Position numbers and translations under genes: made by a program
Source: JAFTYR01 sp964571375
GTDB lineage: Bacteria; Pseudomonadota; Gammaproteobacteria; Burkholderiales; Burkholderiaceae_F
Assembly: GCA_964571375.1 (NCBI GenBank)
Contig: CAZNBL010000001.1
Location: forward strand, 8,565 to 72,564
Direction: 5' to 3'
DNA: 64,000 nucleotides
The notes under the pieces: generated by a model
Told to the model about the DNA's origin: nothing
The model's input: the letters and a program-made list of their open reading frames with translations, nothing else
Database searches by the model: none
Shown: positions 9,226 through 17,716 of the stretch, piece by piece
Position numbering within the stretch: the stretch's first letter is position 1
Layout: each line of letters starts with the position of its first letter

Positions 9226-9267
9226 AAAAAGTTGTCCCGGCCAATCGTAGCCGGGGTGGAGATAACA

Positions 9268-9915
9268 ATGAGTGAGAAGCTCGGCCTAGTCGGTCGCAAG
9301 ATCGGCATGACGCGCATCTTCACTGAGGACGGTGTTTCCGTTCCTGTGACAGTGCTCGATGTGTCGAACAACCGTATTACTCAGATTAAGACGGTTGAGA
9401 CTGATGGCTATAACGCAGTGCAAGTCGCATTCGGCTCCAAGAAGCCGTCTCGCGTGAGCAAGCCGCTTAAGGGCATTTATGATAAAGCCGGTGTCGAAGC
9501 GGGTTCCATGCTCAAAGAATTCCATGTAGATGCAGATAAGATCGCCGAAATGAAGGTCGGTCAGACCCTGTCTATCGATATGTTCACAGTTGGTCAGAAG
9601 GTTGACGTTACTGGCGTAACTATCGGTAAGGGCTTTGCCGGCTGCATCAAGCGTCACAATTTCTCGTCTAATCGTGCTAGCCACGGTAACTCTGTTTCTA
9701 CAAACGCTCCTGGTTCTATCGGTAACCGTCAGGACCCGGGTCGCGTATTCCCTGGTAAGCGTATGGCAGGTCACCTCGGTGACGTTCAGCGTACTACACA
9801 GAACCTGGTTATCGCTCGCATCGATGCAGAACGTAACCTGATCATGGTTCGTGGTGCTGTTCCGGGTCACGATAATGGCGACATCATCGTTCGTCCGGCT
9901 GTTAAGGCAAAGTAA
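9268..9915 (+). CDS. rplC: 50S ribosomal protein L3
   Basis: Early-assembly 23S rRNA-binding protein near the peptidyl-transferase centre. From the ATG at 9268 it has 215 residues and starts MSEKLGLVGRKIGMTRIF, matching the family; GGTGGAG lies just upstream. An upstream in-frame start at 9232 is rejected because it adds 12 unconserved residues. The GHLGDVQRTTQN segment is typical of L3. It heads the S10 operon here. Confidence 0.97.
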   Translation: MSEKLGLVGRKIGMTRIFTEDGVSVPVTVLDVSNNRITQIKTVETDGYNAVQVAFGSKKPSRVSKPLKGIYDKAGVEAGSMLKEFHVDADKIAEMKVGQTLSIDMFTVGQKVDVTGVTIGKGFAGCIKRHNFSSNRASHGNSVSTNAPGSIGNRQDPGRVFPGKRMAGHLGDVQRTTQNLVIARIDAERNLIMVRGAVPGHDNGDIIVRPAVKAK

Positions 9916-9927
9916 GAGGAGCTATTA

Positions 9928-10548
9928 ATGGAACTGAAAGTCATGAATGACCAGGGCCAGCAGACAGCAACTCTTGCTGCTGCAGACGCTGTATTTGGTC
10001 GTGAATATAACGAAGCACTGGTTCACCAGCTGGTTGTTGCCTACCAGGCAAACGATCGTCTCGGTACACGTGCTCAGCTGAACCGCGAAGCTGTTCATCA
10101 CTCCACACGTAAGCCCTGGCGTCAGAAGGGTACTGGCCGCGCTCGCGCCGGTATGTCTTCTTCCCCGGTTTGGCGTGGTGGTGGCAGAGCTTTCCCGAAC
10201 TCTCCTGAAGAAAACTTCTCTCAGAAGGTTAACAAGAAGATGTACCGTGCCGCTATGGCCGTTATCTTCTCCAAGCTCGCTCAGGACGGTCGTCTGATGG
10301 TTGTCGAATCTATCGATGTCGACACACCGAAGACAAAGAACCTGGCTGCTAAGCTCAAGTCCATGGGTCTTGAAAACGCCCTGATTCTCACTAACGAAAT
10401 CAGCGAAAACCTGGATCTGGCAAGCCGCAACCTCAAGAACTTCTGGGTTGACGTTCCCCGCTATCTGAACCCGGTTTGGTTGATTAAGTTTGATCGCGTC
10501 GTCATCACTAAGGATGCTGTCGCTACTCTCGAGGAGATGCTGGGATGA
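9928..10548 (+). CDS. rplD: 50S ribosomal protein L4
   Basis: Binds 23S rRNA and lines the exit tunnel; in E. coli it also regulates the S10 operon by attenuation and translational repression. It has 206 residues with the tunnel-loop KPWRQKGTGRARAG motif, where macrolide-resistance changes occur, unaltered. AGAGGAG precedes the ATG by a good distance. The stop overlaps the rplW start by four bases, implying translational coupling. Confidence 0.98.
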   Translation: MELKVMNDQGQQTATLAAADAVFGREYNEALVHQLVVAYQANDRLGTRAQLNREAVHHSTRKPWRQKGTGRARAGMSSSPVWRGGGRAFPNSPEENFSQKVNKKMYRAAMAVIFSKLAQDGRLMVVESIDVDTPKTKNLAAKLKSMGLENALILTNEISENLDLASRNLKNFWVDVPRYLNPVWLIKFDRVVITKDAVATLEEMLG

Positions 10549-10844
10549 GTCAGGAATTCTTATACAAGGTTCTGACCGGTAGTATCGTCTCCGAAAAGAG
10601 CACGTTTATCGGTGAAAAGAACAATCAGTACTGCTTCCGTATTGCTCGCACAGCAACTAAGGAAGATGTTAAGGCCGCTGTTGAGATGCTGTTCAAAGTA
10701 CAGGTCAAGAGCGTGCAGGTCCTGAACCTTAAGGGCAAGCAGAAGCGCTTCGGCCGCTTCGAAGGCAAGCGCCAGGATGTCCGCAAGGCTTACGTAAGCC
10801 TTGTTGAAGGTCAGGAAATTAACTTCGCACAAGAGGTGAAGTAA
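10545..10844 (+). CDS. rplW: 50S ribosomal protein L23
   Basis: Tunnel-exit protein that docks trigger factor and SRP. It has 99 residues, the usual length. Its ATG overlaps the rplD stop (ATGA), and its TAA shares one base with the rplB ATG, so L4, L23 and L2 are tightly coupled. The N-terminal KVLTGSIVSEKST segment and the KRFGRFEGKRQD loop are family features. Confidence 0.97.
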   Translation: MSQEFLYKVLTGSIVSEKSTFIGEKNNQYCFRIARTATKEDVKAAVEMLFKVQVKSVQVLNLKGKQKRFGRFEGKRQDVRKAYVSLVEGQEINFAQEVK

Positions 10845-11671
10845 TGGCTCTGATTAAACTTAAGCCCACATCTGCTGGCCGTCGCCACGCAGTTAAGGTT
10901 GTTAACCATGAACTCCACAAGGGCAAGCCGTTTGCTGCTCTCGTAGAGAAGAAGAACCGCGGTTCTGGCCGTAACAACTTCGGTCGTATCACTGTTCGTC
11001 ATCAGGGTGGCGGCCACAAGCAGCACTATCGTATCATCGACTTCAAGCGTAACAAGGACGGTATCCCCGCTATTGTTGAACGCATCGAGTACGATCCGAA
11101 CCGCTCCGCTAACATCGCTCTTGTTCTTTACAAGGACGGTGAACGCCGTTACATCATCGCTCCGAAGGGCATGAAGGCCGGCGACGAAATCATGAACGGT
11201 CAGGAAGCTCCGATCAAGGTCGGTAACTGCCTCCCGCTCAGAAACATTCCGGTTGGTAGCACAATCCACTGCATCGAAATGCAGCCGGGCAAGGGTGCTC
11301 AGCTCGTTCGTGCCGCTGGTGCATTCGCTCAGCTGCTCGCTCGTGAAGGCGCTTACGCTCAGATTCGTCTGCGTTCTGGTGAAGTTCGCCGCATTCTCAT
11401 CGAATGCCGTGCAACTATCGGTACAGTCGGCAATGAAGAAAACAGCCTTCGTGAACTCGGTAAGGCCGGTGCTAAGCGTTGGCGCGGTATTCGTCCGACC
11501 GTTCGCGGTGTTGTAATGAACCCGGTTGATCACCCGCACGGTGGTGGTGAAGGTCGCACTGGTACAGGTCGCGCTCCTGTCACACCTTGGGGTCAGCTCA
11601 CTAAGGGTTATCGTACTCGTAACAACAAGCGTACCGACAACATGATTGTGTCGCGTCGCTATCGTAAGTAA
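10844..11671 (+). CDS. rplB: 50S ribosomal protein L2
   Basis: Large 23S rRNA-binding protein needed for subunit joining and peptidyl-transferase activity. It has 275 residues, the usual length, with the C-terminal NPVDHPHGGGEGR motif holding the conserved histidine. It starts on the last base of the rplW stop. The neighbours on both sides confirm the S10 order. Confidence 0.98.
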   Translation: MALIKLKPTSAGRRHAVKVVNHELHKGKPFAALVEKKNRGSGRNNFGRITVRHQGGGHKQHYRIIDFKRNKDGIPAIVERIEYDPNRSANIALVLYKDGERRYIIAPKGMKAGDEIMNGQEAPIKVGNCLPLRNIPVGSTIHCIEMQPGKGAQLVRAAGAFAQLLAREGAYAQIRLRSGEVRRILIECRATIGTVGNEENSLRELGKAGAKRWRGIRPTVRGVVMNPVDHPHGGGEGRTGTGRAPVTPWGQLTKGYRTRNNKRTDNMIVSRRYRK

Positions 11672-11681
11672 GGAGGCCTGA

Positions 11682-11963
11682 ATGTCTCGTTCGCTTAAGA
11701 AGGGACCGTTTGTAGACGGCACCTTGCTCAAGAAGGTCGAAGCTGCTCAGTCCAGCCGCGATAAGCGTCCTATCAAGACTTGGTCGCGTCGCTCCACGAT
11801 TCTTCCTGAATTCATCGGTCTGACAATTGCTGTCCACAATGGTCGTCAGCACGTCCCGGTGTTTGTTAATGAAAACATGGTTGGCCACAAGCTTGGCGAG
11901 TTCGCTCTGACTCGTACGTTTAAGGGCCATGCAGCTGATAAGAAAGCTGCAGCAAAGAGGTAA
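11682..11963 (+). CDS. rpsS: 30S ribosomal protein S19
   Basis: 30S head protein that works with S13 near the A-site finger. It has 93 residues, starts MSRSLKKGPFVD and carries the RDKRPIKTWSRRS segment. AAGGAGG sits just before the ATG. Spacing to rplV is six bases. Confidence 0.97.
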   Translation: MSRSLKKGPFVDGTLLKKVEAAQSSRDKRPIKTWSRRSTILPEFIGLTIAVHNGRQHVPVFVNENMVGHKLGEFALTRTFKGHAADKKAAAKR

Positions 11964-11969
11964 TAAATA

Positions 11970-12314
11970 ATGGAAACCACAGCTATCGTTCGTGGCGTTC
12001 GCCTCTCCGCCCAGAAGGGCCGTTTGGTTGCGGATCTTGTTCGCGGCAAGCCCGTTGACAAGGCTCTGAACATTCTTGCCTTCACACAGAAGAAGGCTGC
12101 CGGGATCATCCGCAAAGCTTTGGAATCTGCTATCGCCAATGCCGAACACAATGACGGTGCAGACATCGATGAACTTCGCGTAACTTCCATCTACGTAGAA
12201 AAGGCAACAACACTGCGTCGTTTCTCCGCTAGAGCTAAGGGTCGTGGGGCTCGTATCAGCAAGCAGACTTGCCACATCTTCGTGACAGTCGGCGACACTC
12301 CCGCGAAGAAATAA
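11970..12314 (+). CDS. rplV: 50S ribosomal protein L22
   Basis: Assembly protein whose beta-hairpin reaches into the exit tunnel. It has 114 residues, close to family length. The family RGVRLSAQKGRLVADLVRG segment and a C-terminal hairpin rich in Arg and Lys are present. AAAGAGG is 8-14 bases ahead of the ATG. Confidence 0.97.
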   Translation: METTAIVRGVRLSAQKGRLVADLVRGKPVDKALNILAFTQKKAAGIIRKALESAIANAEHNDGADIDELRVTSIYVEKATTLRRFSARAKGRGARISKQTCHIFVTVGDTPAKK

Positions 12315-12325
12315 TAGGTGACCCC

Positions 12326-13111
12326 ATGGGACAGAAAATTAATCCGACAGGCTTTCGTCTTCCTGTAACGCACGACTGGACATCCCGTTGGTACGCTACA
12401 GGCAAGGACTTTGCCCGTAATCTCGCAGAAGACCTTAAGGTTCGCGAATTCCTTGGCAAGAAGCTCAAGGACGCTTCCGTTGGTCGTATTCTCATCGAAC
12501 GTCCGGCTAAGAACGCTCGCATCACTATCTACTCCGCTCGTCCCGGTGTTGTTATCGGTAAGAAGGGTGAAGATATCGAAGTGCTCAAGAGCGAACTTCA
12601 GAAGCTCATGGGTGTTCCCGTTCACGTGAACATCGAAGAGATCCGTCGTCCGGACCTTGACGCTCAGCTGATTGCTGATTCCATCACATCTCAGCTCGAA
12701 AAGCGCATCATGTTCCGCCGCGCTATGAAGCGCGCTATGCAGAACGCAATGCGTCTTGGCGCTCAGGGTATCAAGATCATGTCCTCCGGCCGTCTTAACG
12801 GTGCTGAAATCGCCCGTACAGAATGGTACCGTGAAGGTCGCGTGCCCCTGCACACACTTCGTGCCGACATTGACTACGGCTTCTCTGAAGCTCTGACAAC
12901 ATACGGCAAGATCGGTGTTAAGGTTTGGGTCTACAAGGGTGACAATGTTGGTGGCAACGCTGTTGTTGAAGCTCCGGCTACAGAACGCGAAGACCGTCGC
13001 AACCGTCGTCCTGCTGGCAAGCCGAATCGCCGTAACCGCAAATCCGCTGAAGGCCAGCAGACTCGCGCTCCGCGCAAGGCTGCCGCTGAAGCTGCTAAGG
13101 ACGGAGAATAA
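12326..13111 (+). CDS. rpsC: 30S ribosomal protein S3
   Basis: mRNA-entry protein with a KH domain; it helps the ribosome unwind mRNA. From the ATG at 12326 it has 261 residues and starts MGQKINPTGFRLPV as the family does; the longer frame from 12269 is not conserved. The KH GXXG loop appears as VIGKKGEDIE. The C-terminal tail beyond about residue 215 is rich in Arg, Lys and Ala, longer than in E. coli (233 residues) and common in betaproteobacteria. Confidence 0.96.
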   Translation: MGQKINPTGFRLPVTHDWTSRWYATGKDFARNLAEDLKVREFLGKKLKDASVGRILIERPAKNARITIYSARPGVVIGKKGEDIEVLKSELQKLMGVPVHVNIEEIRRPDLDAQLIADSITSQLEKRIMFRRAMKRAMQNAMRLGAQGIKIMSSGRLNGAEIARTEWYREGRVPLHTLRADIDYGFSEALTTYGKIGVKVWVYKGDNVGGNAVVEAPATEREDRRNRRPAGKPNRRNRKSAEGQQTRAPRKAAAEAAKDGE

Positions 13112-13113
13112 GC

Positions 13114-13530
13114 ATGTTACAGCCGAATAGAACTAAATATCGTAAGGACCAGAAGGGTCGTAACTATGGCCTGGCCCAGCGCGGCGCTAAGGTTTCCTTC
13201 GGCGAATTCGGTCTGAAGGTCGTTGAACGCGGCCGTCTTACCGCTCGTCAGATCGAAGCTGCACGTCGTGCTATCACACGTCACATCAAGCGTGGTGGCC
13301 GCGTATGGATCCGCGTGTTCCCGGACAAGCCCATTTCTGCTAAGCCCGCTGAAGTCCGTATGGGTAACGGTAAGGGTAATCCGGAATACTGGGTGGCTCA
13401 GGTTCAGCCGGGCCGTGTTGTCTATGAACTCGACGGTGTTGACGAACAGTTGGCTCGCGAAGCTTTCCGCCTTGCTGCGGCTAAGCTTCCGCTGAAGACA
13501 ATCTTCGTTACTCGTCAGATTGGTCAGTAA
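13114..13530 (+). CDS. rplP: 50S ribosomal protein L16
   Basis: Sits near the A site and organises the tRNA elbow contact. It has 138 residues, the standard length, and starts MLQPNRTKYRKDQKGR. The RMGNGKGNPEYWVA motif holds the arginine that is hydroxylated in E. coli. It begins two bases after rpsC. Confidence 0.98.
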   Translation: MLQPNRTKYRKDQKGRNYGLAQRGAKVSFGEFGLKVVERGRLTARQIEAARRAITRHIKRGGRVWIRVFPDKPISAKPAEVRMGNGKGNPEYWVAQVQPGRVVYELDGVDEQLAREAFRLAAAKLPLKTIFVTRQIGQ

Positions 13531-13541
13531 GGAGATATCCG

Positions 13542-13736
13542 ATGAAAGCCAAAGAACTTCGTGCTATGGATGAAGCAGCTCTTCAGAAAGAACTGCAGGA
13601 TCTCCTGAAGGCCCAATTCACTCTGGGTATTCAGAAGTCTCATCAGCAGCTCAGCAATACGAGCCAGATTCGCAAGACACGTCGCGACATCGCTCGTATC
13701 CGTACGATCCTTGCTCAAAAGGCGGCCACGAAATGA
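13542..13736 (+). CDS. rpmC: 50S ribosomal protein L29
   Basis: Small helical-hairpin protein at the tunnel exit, 64 residues, starting MKAKELRAMDEAALQKEL. AAGGAGAT precedes the ATG. Its stop overlaps the rpsQ start by four bases. Confidence 0.96.
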   Translation: MKAKELRAMDEAALQKELQDLLKAQFTLGIQKSHQQLSNTSQIRKTRRDIARIRTILAQKAATK

Positions 13737-13999
13737 CAGAAACTACTGAAAAACTGCAGCGTACTCTGGTCGGCAAAGCTACGAGCGTTAAGATGGACAA
13801 GACTGTTACAGTCCTGGTCGAACGCCGCGTTAAGCACCCGATCGGCAAGTTCGTAGTCAAGAGCAAGAAGTACCACGCTCATGACGAAACCAATGACGTG
13901 AAACTCGGCGATATCGTTGAAATCAAGGAAACTCGCCCGATCTCTAAGACAAAGTCTTGGACTGTTTCCCGCGTTATTGAACGTGCTGTGATTATCTAA
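13733..13999 (+). CDS. rpsQ: 30S ribosomal protein S17
   Basis: Primary 16S rRNA-binding OB-fold protein, 88 residues, with the family motifs SVKMDKTVTVLVERRVKHP and KETRPISKTKSW. It is the last gene of the S10 operon; a clear terminator follows, as at the S10/spc boundary in E. coli. Confidence 0.97.
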   Translation: MTETTEKLQRTLVGKATSVKMDKTVTVLVERRVKHPIGKFVVKSKKYHAHDETNDVKLGDIVEIKETRPISKTKSWTVSRVIERAVII

Positions 14000-14023
14000 T
14001 AAATATTCACAAAACGTAAAAAA

Positions 14024-14082
14024 ATCAAGAGGACTTGCAAGTTATCCAAATACTGGATATACTTGCGGTCCTCTTTGTTTTA
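14024..14082 (+). terminator. Intrinsic terminator after rpsQ
   Basis: AAGAGGAC (14027-14034) pairs with GTCCTCTT (14068-14075), extended inward by GCAAG with CTTGC, and a T-rich tail follows. It marks the end of the S10 transcript. Confidence 0.8.
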
Positions 14083-14250
14083 AATGCTTTTTTTTAAAAC
14101 AAAGGACTCTCGGGGTTCCCGGTTCGGTTGAACAACCTGCACCTCGCAGGTATCTGCGAGATCGAACAGGAAACTCTTCTCCCGGACGGGACCAATACTA
14201 TCCGATGGGCACAAGGCCGGAATCGGAATAAGTTGGGAATATTTAAAACC

Positions 14251-14619
14251 ATGATTCAGATGCAATCCAATCTGGACGTCGCCGACAACACCGGTGCTCG
14301 TTCAGTGCAGTGTATTAAAGTGTTGGGCGGTTCCAAGCGTCGTTATGCAAATATCGGCGACATCATCAAGGTAACCGTTAAAGAAGCAGCCCCCCGTGGC
14401 CGCGTCAAGAAAGGCGAAGTCTACAGTGCCGTAGTCGTCAGGACTGCAAAGGGTGTTCGTCGCCCTGATGGTTCTTCCATCCGCTTCGATGGTAATGCAG
14501 CTGTCCTGCTTAACAACAAACTTGAGCCGATCGGAACACGTATCTTCGGACCGGTTACGCGTGAACTGCGTACCGAACGTTTCATGAAGATCGTTTCTCT
14601 GGCTCCGGAAGTTCTGTAA
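14251..14619 (+). CDS. rplN: 50S ribosomal protein L14
   Basis: Inter-subunit bridge protein. From the ATG at 14251 it has 122 residues and starts MIQMQSNLDVADNTGARSV, exactly where the family starts. A longer frame from 14128 adds 41 residues that are not conserved and lie in the leader, so it is rejected. No strong ribosome site is visible; the best is the purine-rich stretch GGGAATATTTAAAACC. It opens the spc operon. About 170 bp of leader after the S10 terminator has no convincing promoter hexamers. Confidence 0.96.
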   Translation: MIQMQSNLDVADNTGARSVQCIKVLGGSKRRYANIGDIIKVTVKEAAPRGRVKKGEVYSAVVVRTAKGVRRPDGSSIRFDGNAAVLLNNKLEPIGTRIFGPVTRELRTERFMKIVSLAPEVL

Positions 14620-14629
14620 GGAGAACAGA

Positions 14630-14950
14630 ATGCAGCGTATCCGCAAAGGTGATGAAGTTATCGTCATCACAGGCCGTGATAAAGGCAAGAAGGGAACTGT
14701 GGTTCAGGTGCACGACAATGGCAAGGTAACCGTTGAAGGCATCAACCTCGTTAAGAAGCACGTCAAGCCGAACCCGATGCTCGGCATGGCTGGCGGCATT
14801 ATGGACAAGACTCTCCCGATCGACGCTTCCAACGTCATGCTCTTCAACCCGAAGACAGGTAAGGGCGACCGCGTTGGCGTTCAGATCAAGGACGGTAAGA
14901 AAGTCCGCGTCTTCAAGAGTGACGGTGCCGAAGTCGGCGCCAAGGCATAA
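14630..14950 (+). CDS. rplX: 50S ribosomal protein L24
   Basis: Assembly-initiator protein of the large subunit with a KOW motif (GRDKGKKGTVVQV near the N terminus). It has 106 residues. TAAGGAGAAC sits just before the ATG, and the spacing of 10 bases to rplN implies co-translation. Confidence 0.97.
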   Translation: MQRIRKGDEVIVITGRDKGKKGTVVQVHDNGKVTVEGINLVKKHVKPNPMLGMAGGIMDKTLPIDASNVMLFNPKTGKGDRVGVQIKDGKKVRVFKSDGAEVGAKA

Positions 14951-14964
14951 GGGGGCACTAAACA

Positions 14965-15504
14965 ATGTCTCGTTTTTCTAAGCAGTACCACGAAGAAGTG
15001 GTACCGGCACTGACAAAGCAGTTCGGTTACAAGACCGTAATGCAGGTGCCCCGTATTACCAAGATCACCCTTAACATGGGTATTGGCGATGCTGTTAGCG
15101 ATAAGAAGCTGGTTGATCATGCTGTCGAAGACATGACTAAGATCGCCGGTCAGAAGCCTGTTGTCACTAAGACACGTAAGGCTATTGCTAACTTCAAGAT
15201 TCGTGAAAACATGCCGATCGGCTGCATGGTAACTCTGCGCGGCGAACGTATGTACGAATTCCTTGACCGTCTCGTCACAATTGCTTTCCCGCGTGTTCGC
15301 GACTTCCGTGGTGTTAGCCCCCGCGCCTTCGACGGCCGTGGCAACTACAACATCGGTCTGAAAGAACAGATCATCTTCCCGGAAATCGAATACGACAAGA
15401 TCGATAAGATCCGCGGTATGAACATCAGCATTACAACAACCGCTAAGACGGATGAAGAAGCTAAGGCCCTCCTGGCTGCCTTCAATTTCCCGTTCCGTAA
15501 CTAA
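14965..15504 (+). CDS. rplE: 50S ribosomal protein L5
   Basis: 5S rRNA-binding protein that contacts S13 and the P-site tRNA. It has 179 residues, identical in length to E. coli. ITLNMGIGDAVSDKK and the RGVSPRAFDGRGNY segment are family hallmarks. A run of G bases (AAGGGGGC) serves as ribosome site. Confidence 0.98.
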   Translation: MSRFSKQYHEEVVPALTKQFGYKTVMQVPRITKITLNMGIGDAVSDKKLVDHAVEDMTKIAGQKPVVTKTRKAIANFKIRENMPIGCMVTLRGERMYEFLDRLVTIAFPRVRDFRGVSPRAFDGRGNYNIGLKEQIIFPEIEYDKIDKIRGMNISITTTAKTDEEAKALLAAFNFPFRN

Positions 15505-15516
15505 GCAGGTGACGAA

Positions 15517-15822
15517 TTGGCAAAGCTCGCATTAATTAATCGCGAACTCAAGCGTGAAAAGACCGCTCAGAAGTTCGCAGCAAAACGTGCCGCTCTCAAG
15601 GCGGTTATTAACGATGCTACCCGCTCTATGGAAGAACGCATGGACGCTCGTATCGCTCTGCAGGCCCTGCCTCGCGATGCAAGCCCCTGCCGTCAGCGTA
15701 ATCGCTGTGAAGTCACGGGTCGTCCCCGTGGTACCTTCCGCAAGTTTGGTCTGTGCCGCACTAAGATCCGCGAAGCAGCCATGCACGGTGACATTCCCGG
15801 CCTGACTAAGGCCAGCTGGTAA
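15517..15822 (+). CDS. rpsN: 30S ribosomal protein S14, TTG start
   Basis: 30S head protein, 101 residues, zinc-less (C-minus) type. The only start that gives the conserved N terminus MAKLALINRELKRE is TTG at 15517, with CAGGTGAC upstream. The C-terminal CRQRNRCEVTGRPRG and FGLCRTKIREAAMHG segments confirm S14. A TTG start for an essential, highly expressed protein is unusual; coupling to rplE, 12 bases away, may help initiation. Confidence 0.94.
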   Translation: MAKLALINRELKREKTAQKFAAKRAALKAVINDATRSMEERMDARIALQALPRDASPCRQRNRCEVTGRPRGTFRKFGLCRTKIREAAMHGDIPGLTKASW

Positions 15823-15838
15823 GCGAGGAGATTGCAAA

Positions 15839-16234
15839 ATGAGTATGAGTGATCCGATCGCCGACATGCTGACCCGTATTCGTAACGGTCAGAGCGTCGA
15901 CAAGACGGAAGTTGCAATGCCTTCTTCTAAGCTGAAGGTGGCTATTGCTAAGGTTCTCGAAGATGAAGGCTACATCAGCGGTTACACCGTTGAAGCTAAC
16001 GAAGGCAAGCCGGTTCTTCACATTGGTCTGAAGTACTACGCAGGCCGTCCGGTTATCGAACGCATCGAACGCGTTTCCCGCCCCGGTCTTCGAGTTTACA
16101 AGAATCGTCAGACTATCCCCCAGGTCATGAACGGCCTCGGCATTGCGATCGTCTCCACACCGCAGGGTGTTATGACTGATCGTAAGGCTCGTGAAGCCGG
16201 CATTGGTGGCGAAGTACTCTGCTACGTTGCCTAA
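15839..16234 (+). CDS. rpsH: 30S ribosomal protein S8
   Basis: Primary 16S rRNA-binding protein; in E. coli it represses the spc operon at the rplE region. It has 131 residues, starting MSMSDPIADMLTRIRNGQ. GCGAGGAG is placed correctly for the first ATG rather than the one two codons later. The C-terminal KAREAGIGGEVLCYV is family typical. Confidence 0.97.
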   Translation: MSMSDPIADMLTRIRNGQSVDKTEVAMPSSKLKVAIAKVLEDEGYISGYTVEANEGKPVLHIGLKYYAGRPVIERIERVSRPGLRVYKNRQTIPQVMNGLGIAIVSTPQGVMTDRKAREAGIGGEVLCYVA

Positions 16235-16247
16235 GTCAGGAGGAAAA

Positions 16248-16781
16248 ATGTCTCGAGTAGCTAAAGTTCCCGTCGCTCTCGTAAGCGGCGTTGAAGCTAA
16301 GATCGAAAACAACGTTATCGTTGTTAAGGGCCCGAAGGGCACACTCTCCGTCCCGATGCACAAGGACGTTGAAGTTACGATCGAAAACAACGAAGTTTCC
16401 TTCAAGGCTAAGTCTGAATCTAAGGAAGCCAACGCAATGAGCGGCACAATGCGTGCTCTCGTTAACAACATGGTTGTTGGCGTTTCCGCAGGCTTCTCCA
16501 AGAAGTTGACTCTGGTCGGCGTGGGCTACCGTGCCCAGGCTCAGGGTACAAAGCTCAACCTTAACCTCGGCTTCAGCCACCCTGTGGTTCACGAAATGCC
16601 CGAAGGCATCAAGGTTGAAACACCGTCCCAGACAGAAATCATCATTTCCGGCGCCAACAAGCAGATGGTTGGCCAGGTTGCAGCTGATATCCGCAGCTAC
16701 CGCGCTCCGGAACCCTATAAGGGCAAGGGCGTTCGCTATGCTGATGAAGTTGTGATCATCAAGGAAACTAAGAAGAAGTAA
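16248..16781 (+). CDS. rplF: 50S ribosomal protein L6
   Basis: Binds 23S rRNA near the sarcin-ricin loop and the factor-binding site. From the ATG at 16248 (AGGAGG just upstream) it has 177 residues, the standard length. The C-terminal YKGKGVRYADE segment is a family signature. A longer frame from 16191 overlaps rpsH and is rejected. Confidence 0.97.
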   Translation: MSRVAKVPVALVSGVEAKIENNVIVVKGPKGTLSVPMHKDVEVTIENNEVSFKAKSESKEANAMSGTMRALVNNMVVGVSAGFSKKLTLVGVGYRAQAQGTKLNLNLGFSHPVVHEMPEGIKVETPSQTEIIISGANKQMVGQVAADIRSYRAPEPYKGKGVRYADEVVIIKETKKK

Positions 16782-16796
16782 TCGCGGAGGCTTAAA

Positions 16797-17165
16797 GTGA
16801 TCGACAAGAAACAAAATCGTTTGCGTCGTGCGCGTGCCACGCGTGCTCGCATCAAGATGGAAAAGGTGAATCGTCTGACGGTTCATCGTACCAACGTGCA
16901 TATGTATGCACAGATTATCTCTGCTGACGGCAGCCGTGTTCTGTGCTCCGCTTCCACAGTTGAAGCTGAAGTTCGCGCTGAACTCGCTGGTGTAAGCGGT
17001 AAGGGCGGCAACGTCAACGCTGCTAAGATCATCGGTAAGCGTGTTGCTGAAAAGGCTCTTGCTGCTGGCATTGACACCTGTGCTTTCGACCGCGCAGGCT
17101 ACCGTTACCACGGCCGTGTACGCGCTCTCGCTGAAGCTGCGCGCGAAGCCGGTCTCAAGTTCTAA
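16797..17165 (+). CDS. rplR: 50S ribosomal protein L18, GTG start
   Basis: 5S rRNA-binding protein, 122 residues. The start is GTG at 16797 with GCGGAGG upstream; no ATG is available that keeps the conserved KKQNRLRRARATRARI N terminus. The C-terminal FDRAGYRYHGRV motif is diagnostic. Confidence 0.96.
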   Translation: MIDKKQNRLRRARATRARIKMEKVNRLTVHRTNVHMYAQIISADGSRVLCSASTVEAEVRAELAGVSGKGGNVNAAKIIGKRVAEKALAAGIDTCAFDRAGYRYHGRVRALAEAAREAGLKF

Positions 17166-17176
17166 GGAAAACAGAA

Positions 17177-17698
17177 ATGGCTAAAGTACAAGCTAAAGGC
17201 GCTGCTGACGTAGAACAGGATGACGGCATTCGCGAAAAGATGATTGCTGTTAACCGCGTTACTAAGGTGGTTAAGGGCGGTCGTATTCTCGGTTTCGCTG
17301 CATTGACTGTTGTTGGCGATGGCGACGGCAGAATCGGTATGGGCAAGGGTAAGTCCAAGGAAGTTCCCGTGTCCGTTCAGAAGGCTATGGACCAGGCTCG
17401 TCGCAGCATGGAAAAGATTCCTCTGAAGAATGGCACAATCTTCCACGCAGTTGAAGGCCATCACGGCGCTTCCCGCGTTATCCTCATGCCGGCTCCGGAA
17501 GGTACTGGTGTGATCGCCGGTGGTCCGATGCGTGCTATCTTCGACGTTATGGGCATCCGTAACATCGTTGCTAAGTCCCACGGTTCTTCCAATCCGTACA
17601 ACATGGTTCGCGCTACTCTGAATGCGCTCGAAAATCTCAGAACTCCGAGTGAAATTGCTGCTAAGCGTGGCAAGACAGTCGAAGAACTGATCGGCTAA
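17177..17698 (+). CDS. rpsE: 30S ribosomal protein S5
   Basis: mRNA-entry and decoding-fidelity protein with an S5 dsRBD-like N-terminal half. It has 173 residues, close to family length (167). The loop MGKGKSKEVP and the GASRVILMPAPEGTGVIAG segment are conserved. TAAGGAAAAC precedes the ATG. Confidence 0.98.
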   Translation: MAKVQAKGAADVEQDDGIREKMIAVNRVTKVVKGGRILGFAALTVVGDGDGRIGMGKGKSKEVPVSVQKAMDQARRSMEKIPLKNGTIFHAVEGHHGASRVILMPAPEGTGVIAGGPMRAIFDVMGIRNIVAKSHGSSNPYNMVRATLNALENLRTPSEIAAKRGKTVEELIG

Positions 17699-17716
17699 TT
17701 GGTTGGAGAGTGACAA

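Larger units (their letters stand above)
8766..9267. other. rpsJ-rplC intergenic region
   Basis: A 502-bp stretch without genes. It contains, in order, the rpsJ terminator, a 16-bp inverted repeat (8973-8988), an isolated TATAAT (9021-9026), a good promoter (9153-9181) and a terminator-like hairpin (9195-9225). It reads as a complete control region for the S10 operon starting at rplC. Confidence 0.65.

Noticed and set aside
14128..14250. 41-residue N-terminal extension of rplN
   Set aside because: L14 is conserved from MIQMQS onward; the extension lies in the spc leader and has no similarity to L14.
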